DNA from: Micropterix aruncella
Lineage: Eukaryota > Arthropoda > Insecta > Lepidoptera > Micropterigidae
DNA length: 64,000 nt
Direction of reading: 5' to 3'
Assembly (NCBI GenBank): GCA_944548615.1
Contig: OX155967.1
Location: 6,620,049-6,684,048, forward strand
Shown: positions 1 through 10,646 of the stretch, piece by piece
Layout: every line of letters begins with the position of its first letter
Numbering within the stretch: position 1 is the stretch's first letter
Translations under genes and position numbers: made by a program
Notes under the pieces: model-generated
What the model was told of the DNA's origin: nothing
The model's database searches: none
The model's input: only the letters and a program-made list of their open reading frames with translations

Positions 1-112
1 CTCGCAGTCGGCGCTGCAAACGACAGGCTTTCTCATACACAAACGAGAGACGGCGCGCGCCTCCACACAATTAGGCCTCGACTCCGACTCACGTTGTTGA
101 GGTAATTGCCAG
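1..112 (+). other. CpG-rich non-coding block, possible 5' UTR exon
   Basis: The first ~110 bases are markedly richer in CG than the AT-rich sequence that follows and end in TTGAG followed by GTAATT, a plausible splice donor. No reading frame is recognisable. It could be the end of a non-coding first exon of a gene starting left of the window, or just a GC-rich repeat edge. Low certainty. Confidence 0.2.
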
Positions 113-224
113 GCAAGTAGCCTAGTATGTAGATACAGATGGTAAACCATATATGCTAGGTCGTCCTTCTGGATTCCACACAATGGTTAAAGATACACAT
201 TATACTAGTGGTATAGTGGAATTT

Positions 225-885
225 GACATATAGGGAATTCAAAAATAAATTAAAGAAATGGTTATCGAATCATGACAGACTAACCATACATCAAATGTTA
301 GAAATAATAGTGTAATAAAACTTAGGTGCACAAATTATTAACATATTTTTAAACATGTATGTTGAGTATATTTTAACATTGAACTAACTACCAAATATTA
401 TTTGACTTTGACAATGAATTGTACTTTTTTGACTGGGTATTTTTATATTAAATCCTATATTACTTAACATATATTAAATATTAATGGCTGTTTCTTTCTT
501 TTCTCACATATAACTTTATTTATATTATTTAATCGAATTTTATATTATATTTATTGCCGATTATAAAATGGAATTGCATTTTATTTATTATATTCTCTTT
601 TAATATTTTAATATTAATATTTTTTATTTTATTTTTTATTTTGGAAGACCACATTTTAGGGCAATTTTGTGTTATTAGCTTTTTACTAAAACTTGTACAT
701 TTGTAAGCAATCAAGCAAACATGATTGCAATATTAGAGTCCTGTCCACCCTAGAACGGGCTAGTCCCAGTTGGGTGACAGAAACAAATAAGCAAAAGGTT
801 AAGGTATTGCCATTAGGTTCCTGTTATTTTTGTAAGCTAATCAATGTTTTATAGTAATTAATTCTTAAATAAATAAATAAATAAA
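225..885 (+). mobile_element. LINE 3' end (copy 1 of a pair with 49500-50185)
   Basis: A 5'-truncated non-LTR retrotransposon. The first bases still read as a typical LINE C-terminus (FKNKLKKWLSNHDRL) followed by a stop, then a ~600 bp AT-rich 3' UTR and an AATA-repeat tail at about 866-885. The same ~650 bp sequence occurs in reverse complement at 49500-50185. The 3' UTR holds the hairpin motif at 740-780 described under findings. Confidence 0.7.
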
Positions 886-1152
886 TTATTGTTTCGTTAT
901 TCCATGAAGATGACGCCATTTTGTCCACCTGTTAATTAGACGTAATTGATTGATGAATGACGTGACTCCCTGGTATAAAACTACGAAATTAGGTATTATT
1001 GGTAAATATTTTTAAAAATATTTGCATATTTCCTGTGGTTCACGATCTTCTCCCAGCACGCGACGCGATGCTTGAAAGTATGCTTGATCGTCTAGAGAGC
1101 GCCTTAGAATTCGCATCCAGCATTTGGTCCCATGAATATGAAATATATCAGA

Positions 1153-1345
1153 CTAGTGGTATTACCCGGCGTTGCCCGTGTTATATCCGGGCTCAAATAC
1201 CGATGTATACCAATTTTTATGGAGATCAGTTAAAGTGCTGCAGCGCAATTTATTGGCGGGGTTACAACAAAGTGAATAGCGCGAAAATATTATGCGCGCT
1301 CAAACGTCTACGTATAAAAATTTTCATAGCGATCGGTTGAGCGGT
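1153..1345 (-). mobile_element. Helitron 3' end fragment
   Basis: Read on the minus strand the segment ends GGGTAATACCACTAG followed by T, with a GGC-AAC-GCC hairpin just upstream, as expected for a Helitron terminus (CTRR, insertion between A and T). The plus-strand copy at 5840-5922 carries the same terminus with CTAG mutated to CTCG. The 5' end on the minus strand is not recognisable; 1345-1600 may be body sequence. Confidence 0.6.
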
Positions 1346-1604
1346 ATAGAAGTTGATGTGCTGATCAGATTTAAAGAGATAACACTCCTTTTTAGGGAAC
1401 TCGACAATAAAGACTATCTCTTCAAGTGACACATTGAACTTAATCACCCGCCACATTCAAATGTCACAAAACGACATAACTTACCCGCCAAAAGTAATAT
1501 CATTTTTTTTCTTTCTCACATGATTTAATATCTATAGTTGTCAACGTGCGTTCGGAAATGGACACACTAAGGTTTTTGAATAAAATTAAGTGAAAGTATT
1601 TAAG

Positions 1605-2040
1605 GATTAAGTAGCTGGTATTTTTTTATTTTTTTTATTTCCAACAACATGATTTACAGACGAATGGCTATGATATTCGGTATACAGTACAATAAAACGT
1701 GCAGGAAAAACAAGTTGAACCCATAGCCGTTGGCTCATCGCATACCTAACTGAGCAAAAAAAGCCCGTATCTAGGGATGCTGATATTTGACTTAGCATAT
1801 TGCGAGCTGACATGTATGACGTTCGGTTATATAATTATTATTGGTATAAAGTTCAAAACTTTCATTCTTGCATAATAGAAATACACAAGCATAAAGAGTT
1901 ATACCAACATACAAAATTTTTATATAGTAGTAAGAAATTATTATTAAACCCAACACCAATATATAGTAATACATAAATATAATAAATACATATTTAAAAT
2001 AAATATACATACTAATATAAAATACTAATATACACAAATA
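1605..2040 (-). mobile_element. LINE 3' UTR remnant
   Basis: The segment shares the block CCCGTATCTAGGGATGCTG and flanking bases (GAGCTGAC downstream) with the 3' UTR of the LINE at 28036-29527, in the same (minus) orientation. No reverse-transcriptase coding remains. 1735-1790 contains the conserved 3' UTR hairpin motif. AT-rich and poorly bounded. Confidence 0.45.
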
Positions 2041-2090
2041 AATTAAATTGAAATACCTCCAGCCTTAAACCTCACATATACGTCTATCTT

Positions 2091-2345
2091 TCTTAATATA
2101 TATAAATTACGTGTCACGTTGTTTGTCCGCGATGGACTTGAATCAAATTTGCACACAATGTGCAGTTTGATCCAACTTGAAAGATAGGATAGCTTACGTC
2201 TTAATTTATAGTCGCGATATTATTTTATTGCAATGTCTATTATTTGACATTCGCAATTATCTGTTAGTTCCAAACGATTTTAACAGATGGCGTTATCTAT
2301 TGAGTAATCCATAGATGGCGCTGCTATGTTAAACCTACAAACGTC
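2091..2345 (+). mobile_element. Helitron 5' end fragment
   Basis: It begins TCTTAATATATATAAATTAC followed by GTGTCACGTTGTTTGTCC, the familiar opening of a lepidopteran Helitron family, and continues with a body containing two GATGGCG motifs. The matching type of 3' end may be 5840-5922, with a LINE inserted in between, but the junction is degraded, so one split element is an inference. Confidence 0.5.
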
Positions 2346-2499
2346 ACAGTCGGCCAAGCGTTATTCTAAATTCAAAATATTGTGAAGGTAATACAGTGAA
2401 ATTATTCCTGCTTTTTAATTATTTGTGCTTCATTGTTCAAAACTCTTTAATTAAAATATATAATTGTAAGTATTATCACATAGTTATAAAAGTGGAATA

Positions 2500-2760
2500 A
2501 CTGCAGTATAGGAACCTCTCTCCAATTTTTTTCATTTATATGCTAAATCTGGAAGAAAATTGTGTCGGTCGCTATAAATAAGCGAGATATAGGCATTCAA
2601 AGTTAAAATTTTAAAAACAGGCCAAAATAATATAATATAAAAATGGATGTTGGTATATCTGTATGCCCGTCTGTCCGAGTTTAATAGACTCCGAAACCGT
2701 TTGACCGATCACCATGAAAGTTGGCATATATATGTATTTTTTCATGGTTAAGGTTTTTAT
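2500..2760 (+). repeat. Dispersed repeat pieces
   Basis: 2505-2610 matches the unit repeated at 12120-12790 (TAGGAACCTCT ... AAATAAGCGAGATATAGGCATTC). 2640-2745 carries the GACCGATCACCATGAAAG block also seen in Helitron ends here. No coding function is visible. Confidence 0.4.
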
Positions 2761-5432
2761 ATATATCCGCTTTGTTGCAACTTTCAACTAGACGGCGCTG
2801 CAACACACCAACTTCTATAGAACGTCATTTCGAATGCTGTGGAATTAACTTGAAATCAAATGATTTAATTATTCTCTGTATCTATAGGGTACCTAATGGA
2901 GACATAGACTTGTTTTTTAATAAATTAAGTATGATTCTGGAAATATTAATCTTCAAAAGGGTAATAATAGCCACAGATCATAATATTAACCTAATGGAAA
3001 ATAAAAGTAGTGTCAGAAGATTAAAATCAATTCTAGCTCAATATCGCATGGAAATCACAATAAATTCACCAACCCGAGTTACACTTACTACTAGTACGTT
3101 GATAGACAACATATTTACAAACTTACCATTACATTTATACGAAAGTAAAATAGAGTCACTCGGAATATCCGATCATGAGGCCATATCCATGAAAATTTTC
3201 AATGAAGGTAAAAAAATATTTAAAAAATGTTTTCTAAAAACGCGGAAAAGGATTTTTCCTAATAAATCTCAGTTGGATTTTAATGAACATTTATCAAAAT
3301 TAGATTGGAATGGAATTTTCAATCAGAACACTGACAAATCTAACTGGTTTTCTAGTTGTTTGAAAACTATAAAAGATGTTTTTGATAATACTTTCAAACA
3401 TAAAAATGTGAATTTAAAATCAAATTTAAAACTGAAATGGATAACGAAGGGTATTAAAGTGTCATGTAAAAATAAACGAAATTTATATTTTTTATTAAGA
3501 AAAAATAAACGAGATCAGAATGCAAGAGACCACTGCAAACAATATAAAAATAGACTAAAAAAAGTCATAAAGCAGGCACGGAGAATGGCAACAAAAAAAT
3601 ATATCGATGAACAAAAAAATAAAAGTAAAGCAATTTGGAATATTGTAAACCTTAACACAAACAGAAACAACAAACCAAAAGTCAATTTCGAAATATACAC
3701 GGAGGACAAAATTACAATAAATAATCCTGAACATGTAGCAAATGAATTTAATAAATATTTTGTAAATTATCCAACGAAAATAAACAAGGCTCAATGTAAC
3801 AATAATGAATTTCGTTTCTACTTATCAAATGCAAGACAAAATCCAAATTCAATATTTATGAAACCCGTCACTAGTAGGGAAATAGAAAATATAGTAAAAA
3901 AATTGAACAAGAGTCATTCTGCAGGGACGGATGAAATTCCAATGTTTGTTGTAAATAGGGCAATAGATTATATTAAAAACCCCTTAACGCAGGCTATAAA
4001 TGCCTCTATAGAAAGTGGTGTTTTTCCCGAAGAGTTAAAATTATCAAAAGTGATTCCACTCTATAAAGCAGGCGCAAGAACTGAAACTGGAAATTTTAGA
4101 CCAATTGCAATTTTGTCTTCTTTCTCAAAAATCATAGAGACTATAATTAAAAATAGATTAATTGCGTTTTTTGATGCAAACAATATTCTTAGTGAAAGAC
4201 AATTTGGATATAGACGAAACAAGTCCACTACTAAAGCTATCGAGGATTTCATATCTTATATAAATGACAAACTAATGGACAAGTACTACACCTTAGGTAT
4301 TTTTTGCGATTTGAGTAAGGCATTTGATTGCGTTAGGCATGATATTTTACTAAACAAACTAAATCATTATGGAGTCAGGGGAGACTGCTTAAAATGGTTT
4401 GATTCATATTTAACAAATAGGACACAAATCGTGGAAATTACACAATGTCAAAATCAAAACATTACAAAACACTGTTCGATCCCTTTAACTAATAAACTTG
4501 GAGTCCCGCAGGGTTCCATTTTGGGCCCTATTCTATTTTTAGTATATGTAAATGATTTACCAATGTATTTCAACGATATAAATGTAACTATGTTTGCTGA
4601 TGACACTAGTTTAATTGTTGCGGGTAAAGATATGGACGAATTATTGATTAACGTTAAAATTAATCTATTCAAACTAAATAGTTGGTTTGAGAGCAACAAC
4701 CTCACACTAAATGCGTCTAAAAGTAACTTCATACATTTTACAAATCATCGAAATCGGAATAAAGGTTCGCCAATAATACTTTCAATAAATAACACTGCCA
4801 TTCCTCAAACTCATTGTACTAGATTTTTAGGTGTTCATGTCGACGAACTTTTAAAATGGAACTTTCACTGTGAAAACCTCGAAAGTAGGTTAAGTCGGGC
4901 ATGTTATGCTTTAAGTATTGTAAGAAGGTCGTTGGATGAATTGCAAACAAGAAATGTTTATTTCAGCTATATTGAAGCTATCCTAAGTTATGCCATTACG
5001 ATCTGGGGAAATTGTTATGCTTGTCATAGGGAACCCATATTTATACTCCAAAAGAGAGCAGTGCGAATAATTGCAAAGGTGAAAAGGGAAGAGTCGTGTC
5101 GACCCATTTTTAAAAGGCTAAGAATCCTCACCTTAACCTCACTCTATCTCTTTAAGTTACTAACTGAGTTTTTTAAAAATAAAGAAACACATTATAAAAA
5201 GTTTTCAGATACACATACTAAAAATACGAGAAATAAATTAAACATTTTTATACCATGTATTAAACTAAACACAGCAAGGCAAGACACAAAATACTCAGGG
5301 CCATATTACTTTAACAGGCTACCAGAAAGTTTAAAAACTATTCAAGTGGAAAGCTTATTCAAAAAGTTACTTAAAGAATTCTTATTAGACAAAGCTTTTT
5401 ACTCGATCGATGAGTTTGTTAATTTTAAATAA
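2721..5432 (+). CDS. LINE endonuclease (partial) / reverse transcriptase
   Basis: Open frame of 903 codons. Residues about 35-170 resemble the C-terminal part of an APE endonuclease (YRVPNGD; ATDHN where families usually have GDFN; ISDHEAI). Reverse-transcriptase blocks follow: NFRPIAILSSFSKIIE near 455, CDLSKAFDCV near 530, GVPQGSILGP near 594 and the catalytic FADDT near 624. The thumb-like segment (TRFLGVHVDELLKWNFHCE) and the C-terminus (YFNRLPESLK) are typical of jockey/CR1-type LINEs. The protein would copy its own RNA at a nicked chromosomal target. The N-terminal endonuclease half and any ORF1 are missing, so it is probably not autonomous. The ORF start at 2721 lies in unrelated upstream repeat and is unlikely to be the native start. 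Confidence 0.85.
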   Translation: MAYICIFSWLRFLYISALLQLSTRRRCNTPTSIERHFECCGINLKSNDLIILCIYRVPNGDIDLFFNKLSMILEILIFKRVIIATDHNINLMENKSSVRRLKSILAQYRMEITINSPTRVTLTTSTLIDNIFTNLPLHLYESKIESLGISDHEAISMKIFNEGKKIFKKCFLKTRKRIFPNKSQLDFNEHLSKLDWNGIFNQNTDKSNWFSSCLKTIKDVFDNTFKHKNVNLKSNLKLKWITKGIKVSCKNKRNLYFLLRKNKRDQNARDHCKQYKNRLKKVIKQARRMATKKYIDEQKNKSKAIWNIVNLNTNRNNKPKVNFEIYTEDKITINNPEHVANEFNKYFVNYPTKINKAQCNNNEFRFYLSNARQNPNSIFMKPVTSREIENIVKKLNKSHSAGTDEIPMFVVNRAIDYIKNPLTQAINASIESGVFPEELKLSKVIPLYKAGARTETGNFRPIAILSSFSKIIETIIKNRLIAFFDANNILSERQFGYRRNKSTTKAIEDFISYINDKLMDKYYTLGIFCDLSKAFDCVRHDILLNKLNHYGVRGDCLKWFDSYLTNRTQIVEITQCQNQNITKHCSIPLTNKLGVPQGSILGPILFLVYVNDLPMYFNDINVTMFADDTSLIVAGKDMDELLINVKINLFKLNSWFESNNLTLNASKSNFIHFTNHRNRNKGSPIILSINNTAIPQTHCTRFLGVHVDELLKWNFHCENLESRLSRACYALSIVRRSLDELQTRNVYFSYIEAILSYAITIWGNCYACHREPIFILQKRAVRIIAKVKREESCRPIFKRLRILTLTSLYLFKLLTEFFKNKETHYKKFSDTHTKNTRNKLNIFIPCIKLNTARQDTKYSGPYYFNRLPESLKTIQVESLFKKLLKEFLLDKAFYSIDEFVNFK

Positions 5433-5833
5433 TTTTTCAAATTTTTTGGTCATTTTTTTGACAATTTTAAGTAGCATTTTTTAATTATTCTGACTTTTTC
5501 TGATTTTAATTTCTTGATTATTTTTATCAATTATTTTAATTTGTGGTAGTAAATAAATCTTAAAAATGATTTGGATGCCCTAAAAGCAATAAAGAAGTAA
5601 CTGTATGTACGTGGTGATAAATTTAAATATTGTAAGAACGAACTAATATACTGTATTAATTACTGAACTAATATACTAAAAGCAATAAAGAAGTAACTGT
5701 ATGTACGTGGTGATAAATTTAAATATTGTAAAAACGAACTAATATACTGTAATTTAAATGTACCTAAATATTAAGTTTCTACAATCTGTTAAGATTTTTT
5801 GGAAATAAATTGAAATTGAAATTGAAATTGAAA
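2815..5833 (+). mobile_element. Long 5'-truncated LINE, jockey/CR1-like
   Basis: Non-LTR retrotransposon whose homology begins inside the APE-type endonuclease and runs to a 3' terminus made of ATTGAA units (about 5813-5833). The 3' UTR contains an imperfect direct duplication, 5580-5655 and 5676-5747. Upstream of 2815 the reading frame is not LINE-like, so the left edge is approximate. The uninterrupted frame suggests a fairly recent insertion. Confidence 0.8.
5580..5747 (+). repeat. Tandem duplication in LINE 3' UTR
   Basis: Two near-identical ~75 bp units begin CTAAAAGCAATAAAGAAGTA at 5580 and 5676 and end in GAACTAATATACTG, 96 bases apart. They lie between the LINE stop codon and its ATTGAA tail. 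Confidence 0.75.
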
Positions 5834-5839
5834 TATACT

Positions 5840-5922
5840 GCTCAACCGATCGCCATGAAAATTGGTATACATTGGTATTTGAGAACAGATATAACACGGG
5901 CAACGCCGGGTAATACCACTCG
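5840..5922 (+). mobile_element. Helitron 3' end fragment
   Basis: The reverse complement of the terminus at 1153-1230: AACCGATCGCCATGAAAATT, then CACGGGCAACGCCGGGTAAT and a final CTCG where CTAG is expected. It abuts the ATTGAA tail of the LINE, consistent with that LINE having entered a Helitron. Confidence 0.55.
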
Positions 5923-5929
5923 TTATATT

Positions 5930-6240
5930 TATAAATAAAAAATATTTCCTTTTTATTTATTAATTTTACCTAATCAAAAATTTACATCCTTGTCTCGTCC
6001 TTGCGCTATGGGCCTAGCTCGATGTCATATTTCATTGCTTGAATTGAACGCACTCGCACGTCTGTACGTACTCGTCCATAGCATAAGGTGAACGCTCGCT
6101 GGCTATAAAGCTTCCGGTCTGAAATAATAAATTTCGCTAATGCTTATAGGTACGGATTGCGATAAATAAATAATCAGTCGCGCAGCCTCCTCAATGGGGA
6201 AACGTCCCCCTGGAATGTCAGAATGACTTGCAGTTCCGCT
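5930..6240. other. No gene or recognisable repeat
   Basis: About 310 bases of mixed AT-rich sequence without a convincing frame or repeat match inside the window. Confidence 0.4.
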
Positions 6241-6244
6241 TGGA

Positions 6245-6520
6245 AAATTTAATCATTTATGTTCTCGCCGAAGCGTCGCGACGCTGTATCGGTCAGCGTC
6301 GGTTTTCGGGGGGTTGTTGGCGAGGCTCGGCGGGGGGAGGGGGATGGAGAGAGGGGTGATATCTCCAGCGTCGACGCCCCCGACGCCATAGCGCCGGCTA
6401 TGCACCGCGTCGCGGCGCTCCCGCCCCCGCCCTTCCGCCCCCGCCCTCTCCCCGCTGTGTGCACGCACTGTGTACGGAATGGCAGCAGTGTTGCTAGCTG
6501 CGCTGCCAAAGAAAACGCCC
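6245..6520. other. CpG-rich block, possible promoter region
   Basis: An abrupt GC-rich island with many CG dinucleotides and C-rich runs (CCCGCCCCCGCC). Frames are open on both strands only because the base composition disfavours stops; neither translation resembles a known family. A promoter or first non-coding exon is possible, as is a GC-rich repeat. Confidence 0.25.
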
Positions 6521-6641
6521 CTTTTACTAAACTAGAATTTAAGCCCGTTCACAACGGCCTGTTTGCTATGCCAGCTTAGCACTAATCATGAACAAAACTG
6601 TTGCATTTATAGAGTAAGTAAATTTTGTAATACGCTACTTG

Positions 6642-6692
6642 AGTTGTCAACTACAACGGGCGAACCCGTCACCTCAGGAAGTTTAACGTATG
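6642..6692 (+). mobile_element. Family R, 5' terminal fragment
   Basis: About 50 bases matching the start of family R: GAGTTGTCAACTACAACGGG, CGAACCCGTCACC, CTCAGGAAGTTTAACG. It is flanked on both sides by copies of CATG(A/C)ACAAAACTGTTGCA (near 6588 and 6702), so the fragment lies in a locally duplicated segment. Confidence 0.6.
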
Positions 6693-6774
6693 TGGTAACG
6701 ATCATGCACAAAACTGTTGCAAGAGATGGATTTGGATTTAAGTTTATTGGTCGATCCCAAAAGAACTCTTGAGA

Positions 6775-8150
6775 TGAAAAATCTCTTTGTTGCACAATAA
6801 AAACATTCAACGTACAATGGTGGACTTATTGCTAGTTGAACAATATCTCCCAGTCAACCGACATGTTGATGTCACACGAAGAGTAGGCAAAATTTTTATC
6901 AAATCAATCTAAGTTTATTGTCTTTAAAACCTTATAAGTATTTGTTCTGACATTAGTAGTAGTTTAGACACATTTGATAATAATGTCAAATCCAAAGAAC
7001 TAAAATCAGTGATTACGGAATCGATATAAGTAGATAGCCGCTTAGGTTTAAAACAAATCTAAAAATCGATACTGATAGTTTTTGAAGCTCTCGTCACATA
7101 ATTTATAATAATCGTATTGGATACTTAAAACAGATTATTATTTCACATGATGTAGGTAAAAAAATGTATACTAGGAGGCCATCCACATATTATCACGTTT
7201 CTGGGATTTTCTGACCCCCCCCCCTCCCTTATGTCAACAGACGTTATCAGTGGCCTGACCCCCCCCCCCCCCCCCAAGATTACGTAATAAATCGAATTTG
7301 CGGAAAATGTTAAGAATCGTCAACTTAGCATTTGCAAAGTGCTTTTAAAATTGTACTTTATTATTTTTAAAGTAATTACAAAATCTCAAACTCATTGATT
7401 TATTTTACAAATCCCAATCTTCAGACCGCAGCGATTCCAGGAACAGGCCCGGGCGACTCAATCGCAGACGAGCGCGTGGAGTATTTACGCACTTCGCGCG
7501 TGCGGGAGGGATCTTCGGGATGGCACTGCGGTATTTTCGTGCAGGTTTAGACCAAAAAAAATGCGATGCGGTGACAAAACTAGATTACGTAATCAGGACT
7601 GGCACCCCTCCCCCCCCCCCCCCCCATACGTAATGAAGCGCAAGCCTCAGCTCCAACCCCCCTCCCCTCCCCCTCGGTAAATACGTAATATGTGGATGGC
7701 CCCTAACTTAATAAACATGTTGACGTGAGTTTTTTGCACTATTATACATTTGGATACGATAAAATTCAAAATTCTTTTTTTAAAATGCTAAGGAACGTTA
7801 TGCATTTGATACGTATCTAAAGCCAAAACTAAATAAATCAATTAATATTCGAATAGGACATAAATACATATGTACTAATATATATATACATGTACTAATA
7901 CATACCTATACATGTACTAATATATAAATAAATAATCTGCCAAAATAGAAGGGATTGGTAAGGAAAGGGTATGGATAAGGGAAAGGTTAAATTTTTGATT
8001 TATACATATATGAAAAAAGTTATGTGAAAAAGGTGATTTTTCAATGATTGGAAAGCGTGTTAGCGCCTCTAGTAGCTGAGGGGAGCTGAATCTATAGTCC
8101 AGCTGCATATACGAAGAAGGAGTAGGACAACACTCTTCTCGGAGTATAAA
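6775..8150 (-). mobile_element. LINE-like 3' UTR repeat, interrupted by a MITE
   Basis: The left edge, ATCTCTTTGTTGCACAATAA, reads on the minus strand as a retroelement 3' terminus (TTATTGTGCAA...). The sequence is colinear with 53340-53880: GTTATGCATTTGATACG, CTGCCAAAATAG, TTTTTCAATGATTG and GCGCCTCTA all recur there in order. 7173-7702 is a later insertion absent from the second copy. No reverse-transcriptase domain is visible in this copy. Confidence 0.5.
7173..7702. mobile_element. TA-flanked MITE with C-runs
   Basis: Terminal inverted repeats AGGAGGCCATCCACATATTA (left) and AGGGGCCATCCACATATTAC (right, reverse complement), each next to TA, point to a Tc1/mariner-type target duplication; the superfamily is inferred. 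Inside are several runs of 9-15 C, TTACGTAAT palindromes and a GC-rich core (7430-7560). No transposase frame. A partial inverted relative lies at about 17090-17245. Confidence 0.7.
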
Positions 8151-8463
8151 ATCGATCGCTTGGTAGAATCGCTGAAGGCCACGCCGGTAATCATAATCAT
8201 CGCGTGTCGCTTATTATATGATGCCATGGCGTGTCGCTTATGGCAGTAAAAAAGAGTATCAGTAATGATCTAACGGTCAGCTTCTCCGAACTGTCGGGTC
8301 TGGAGACTCGCTAAGCAGTGAGAGACTTGTGGCTGTGCGCTAGTGTACAGGTAGTGGCCAGGTAGTCCGAAAGCCCCGCCCCGCGGCCAACAGAACGTTG
8401 ACAACCTACAATTTTGCATGACGTTACGTTTTAATCGCCTAATGTACACGCTGGCAAAGTTAA

Positions 8464-8935
8464 CCCTCCTAGTAGGAGGTGGGGTATAATACAATCCAGC
8501 AATTAACAACTTGTAATAATTCTTAAACAATAAAGACGCGGGAGTTCGTTTTCTCAGTAGCTGCACATGCTATGTTGCCGTTCCGATCAGTGCAATTCAT
8601 TCAGTCCGGCATCAGCCTAAGAGCGCGCGACACGTGCGCTTGGGTATCTATCACACCCCACCTTGTACGATTTCTTTCTATCAATTCTTAAGAAATAACT
8701 TAATAGATTATAAGTTAAAGAAAAAGTTGAGTTTTTTAAAATAAAAGTCTATTAAAATGTATAAATAAATATGTGTTATACTTAAACCTATTCATTATTA
8801 GTAATTACAATAAATTTCCTATTAATATCTGTCATAAAGTATTAATTTATTAATATTTTTTTCATTTTACTTTCGGGGTATGTCAAACCCCACCTGGTAT
8901 GGCATGTGAGATTTAGTCACCTAGTTTACGGAGGG
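8464..8935. mobile_element. TTAA-flanked piggyBac-like MITE
   Basis: Bounded by TTAA at 8460-8463 and 8936-8939. The ends are CCCTCCTAGTAGGAGG on the left and CCCTCCGTAAACTAGG on the right (reverse complement), and both ends carry a subterminal AGGTGGGGT. A TTAA duplication plus a CCCT-type terminus is the piggyBac signature. No transposase coding, so non-autonomous. 472 bp. Confidence 0.7.
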
Positions 8936-8984
8936 TTAACTAATCGATCAGCGAGCGGCGCGGCGTACGACAGTGTATATTATA

Positions 8985-9170
8985 TGCTCTCGATACCTGG
9001 TCACAGTAGTGATTTCTACTCGCACTTCTTCTCCGTGCATGGAGCCTGGGTCTGGAATCCTTTGCCCACACATACAGGAGCTGCACAGAGTATATATTGA
9101 TTTAAACAGAGGCTCAAAGAACACAGTACGCGCTCATAAATTTATCTATTTCCCTATTTTCCTCACATTT
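8985..9170 (+). pseudogene. LINE C-terminal remnant
   Basis: The translation contains FFSVHGAWVWNPLP, the usual LINE C-terminal pattern (..xWNxLP..), followed after a stop by FKQRLKEH. This is a short, 5'-truncated jockey/R1-type fragment. No intact tail is evident. Confidence 0.55.
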
Positions 9171-9435
9171 TAAATTATGACGTTTCTTTTTCTACTGTAT
9201 TTAAATGTTAGATACAAGTGCTACTGCGGTCCTTTATAGAACGACAACTACATTGGTAAATATCTAACATAATATGCATTAGTATTTTTATATTACTAGC
9301 TTAGTCTTGTTTCAGAAAGCATCGTTATGGAAGAGATATTACGATGATTAGCCTCTGTATTTTGTAATTTCAATTTTCACCACTAACGTACGGGAAAGTC
9401 GAAGTCGTGTCGGACCGTTTATTTATTATAGTAAT

Positions 9436-9630
9436 TCACTTTCTATCATTGACGTTGGAAATAGTCGCGCGCCCTAATTGAAACCCGTAGTGGGGTTTAT
9501 TAATGTGTAGTAAATCCCACTCTGCTGCATACACTTGGTCATATATCCTCAATAAACTGATTTGCGACGACTGTGATATTGATATATTTAGGACTAACGT
9601 TGTAACCGCGAGACGTATCCTCAGTAACAA
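9436..9630 (-). other. Unrecognised 64-codon frame
   Basis: A minus-strand frame containing SLLRIYDQVYAAEWDLLH that I cannot assign. It sits beside LINE 3' material and may be a retroelement relic or chance. Confidence 0.15.
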
Positions 9631-9649
9631 CTTTATTTAATCTTTTTTT

Positions 9650-9918
9650 TTTTGTCTTGTTTAATGTTATTACTGCTTTGTATTCAATTTCTTGATCCTG
9701 TTTTGTGTTGTTTGCCTCTTTTCCAAGTCCGTAATGGAAATCACGTAATACACCAATCTCTAGTGTTTGACCCTGACGAGCGTTTCTCCTGGCATCCCAT
9801 GTTTTCTAAAATATTTCTACATGTGAGAACCTGTTATTGGCTATCAGTTAGTATTCTGATTGTTAATTAATATTTTACATGGCTGTTGGTTTTCCTTAAA
9901 TAAATAAATAAATAAATG
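9650..9918 (+). mobile_element. LINE 3' UTR and tail
   Basis: Ends GCTGTTGGTTTTCCTTAAAT with further AAAT units. The same terminus, GCTGTTGGTTTTCCTAAAAA plus AAAT units, recurs at 42207-42239, so this is one LINE family. The upstream 230 bases are pyrimidine-rich 3' UTR without a clear frame. Confidence 0.55.
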
Positions 9919-10642
9919 TCCGAACAATTTCGAATGTTAGATTGTATTTGGCAAGCATTCTTGAATATATCTATCCGTATACTGGCACGTATTCCGTTTC
10001 TCGCAGGTGCCTAAGTTGGGGTCTAAAAACTCGCTAAAACGAGGCTTAATTTTGAACTGACCTTTTGGTATTCCTTTTCATGGGTCCTAACTGAAGCGTG
10101 CTTATGTAAAAGCTATCAGGCTCTTTAATTGATGATAAACACCGTTTAGACCCTTTTTTGTTTTCCGTTTCTACAAATGTCATGGCGGATAGGTCTTGTT
10201 CGGGGTCTTGTTTCTCTCGTGATTCCGAAGACTTTTCGCGCAATTTTAACGATTATGGCTCAGCATTCGAAGAAGGGACTATGAGCGCCGATCAATCGTT
10301 AATTGATATCTATATATATCCCTGAAATCCTATTTCAATATTTTTTGTAGATAAATAGCCTTGTATATATTTTATAGCCTTGTATGTCGTATGATAAAGC
10401 TTTGTATATTTGTATATTTTAAAACAATCGGAAACGTGGCGACAATCAGCGTGCGGTGACGACTGACGAGACGACGGCGGGCGGGCGAGCGAGTGACCGA
10501 GCTGTCAAAATTAAGACCCCTCATTGTAACGGCCATAGACATATTTTTTAAAGATTTAAGGCCGGTTCTTAATTTTGATGAAACTGAATACCAACAAAAT
10601 AACGAAGGTGCATAATTTCCTAATTTTTAGCACCAGCTTAGT
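9919..10642. other. No supported gene
   Basis: Contains a 65-codon minus-strand frame (10046-10243) of no recognisable family and a GC-rich patch at 10440-10510. I see no repeat that recurs in the window. Confidence 0.3.
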
Positions 10643-10646
10643 TTAA

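Noticed and set aside
6249..6579. Overlapping frames of 71-106 codons on both strands
   Set aside because: The block is GC-rich and stop-poor on both strands; no frame resembles a protein family.
7200..7290. C-runs as a regulatory G-quadruplex of a host gene
   Set aside because: They belong to a MITE that also occurs in part near 17100; there is no gene beside it.
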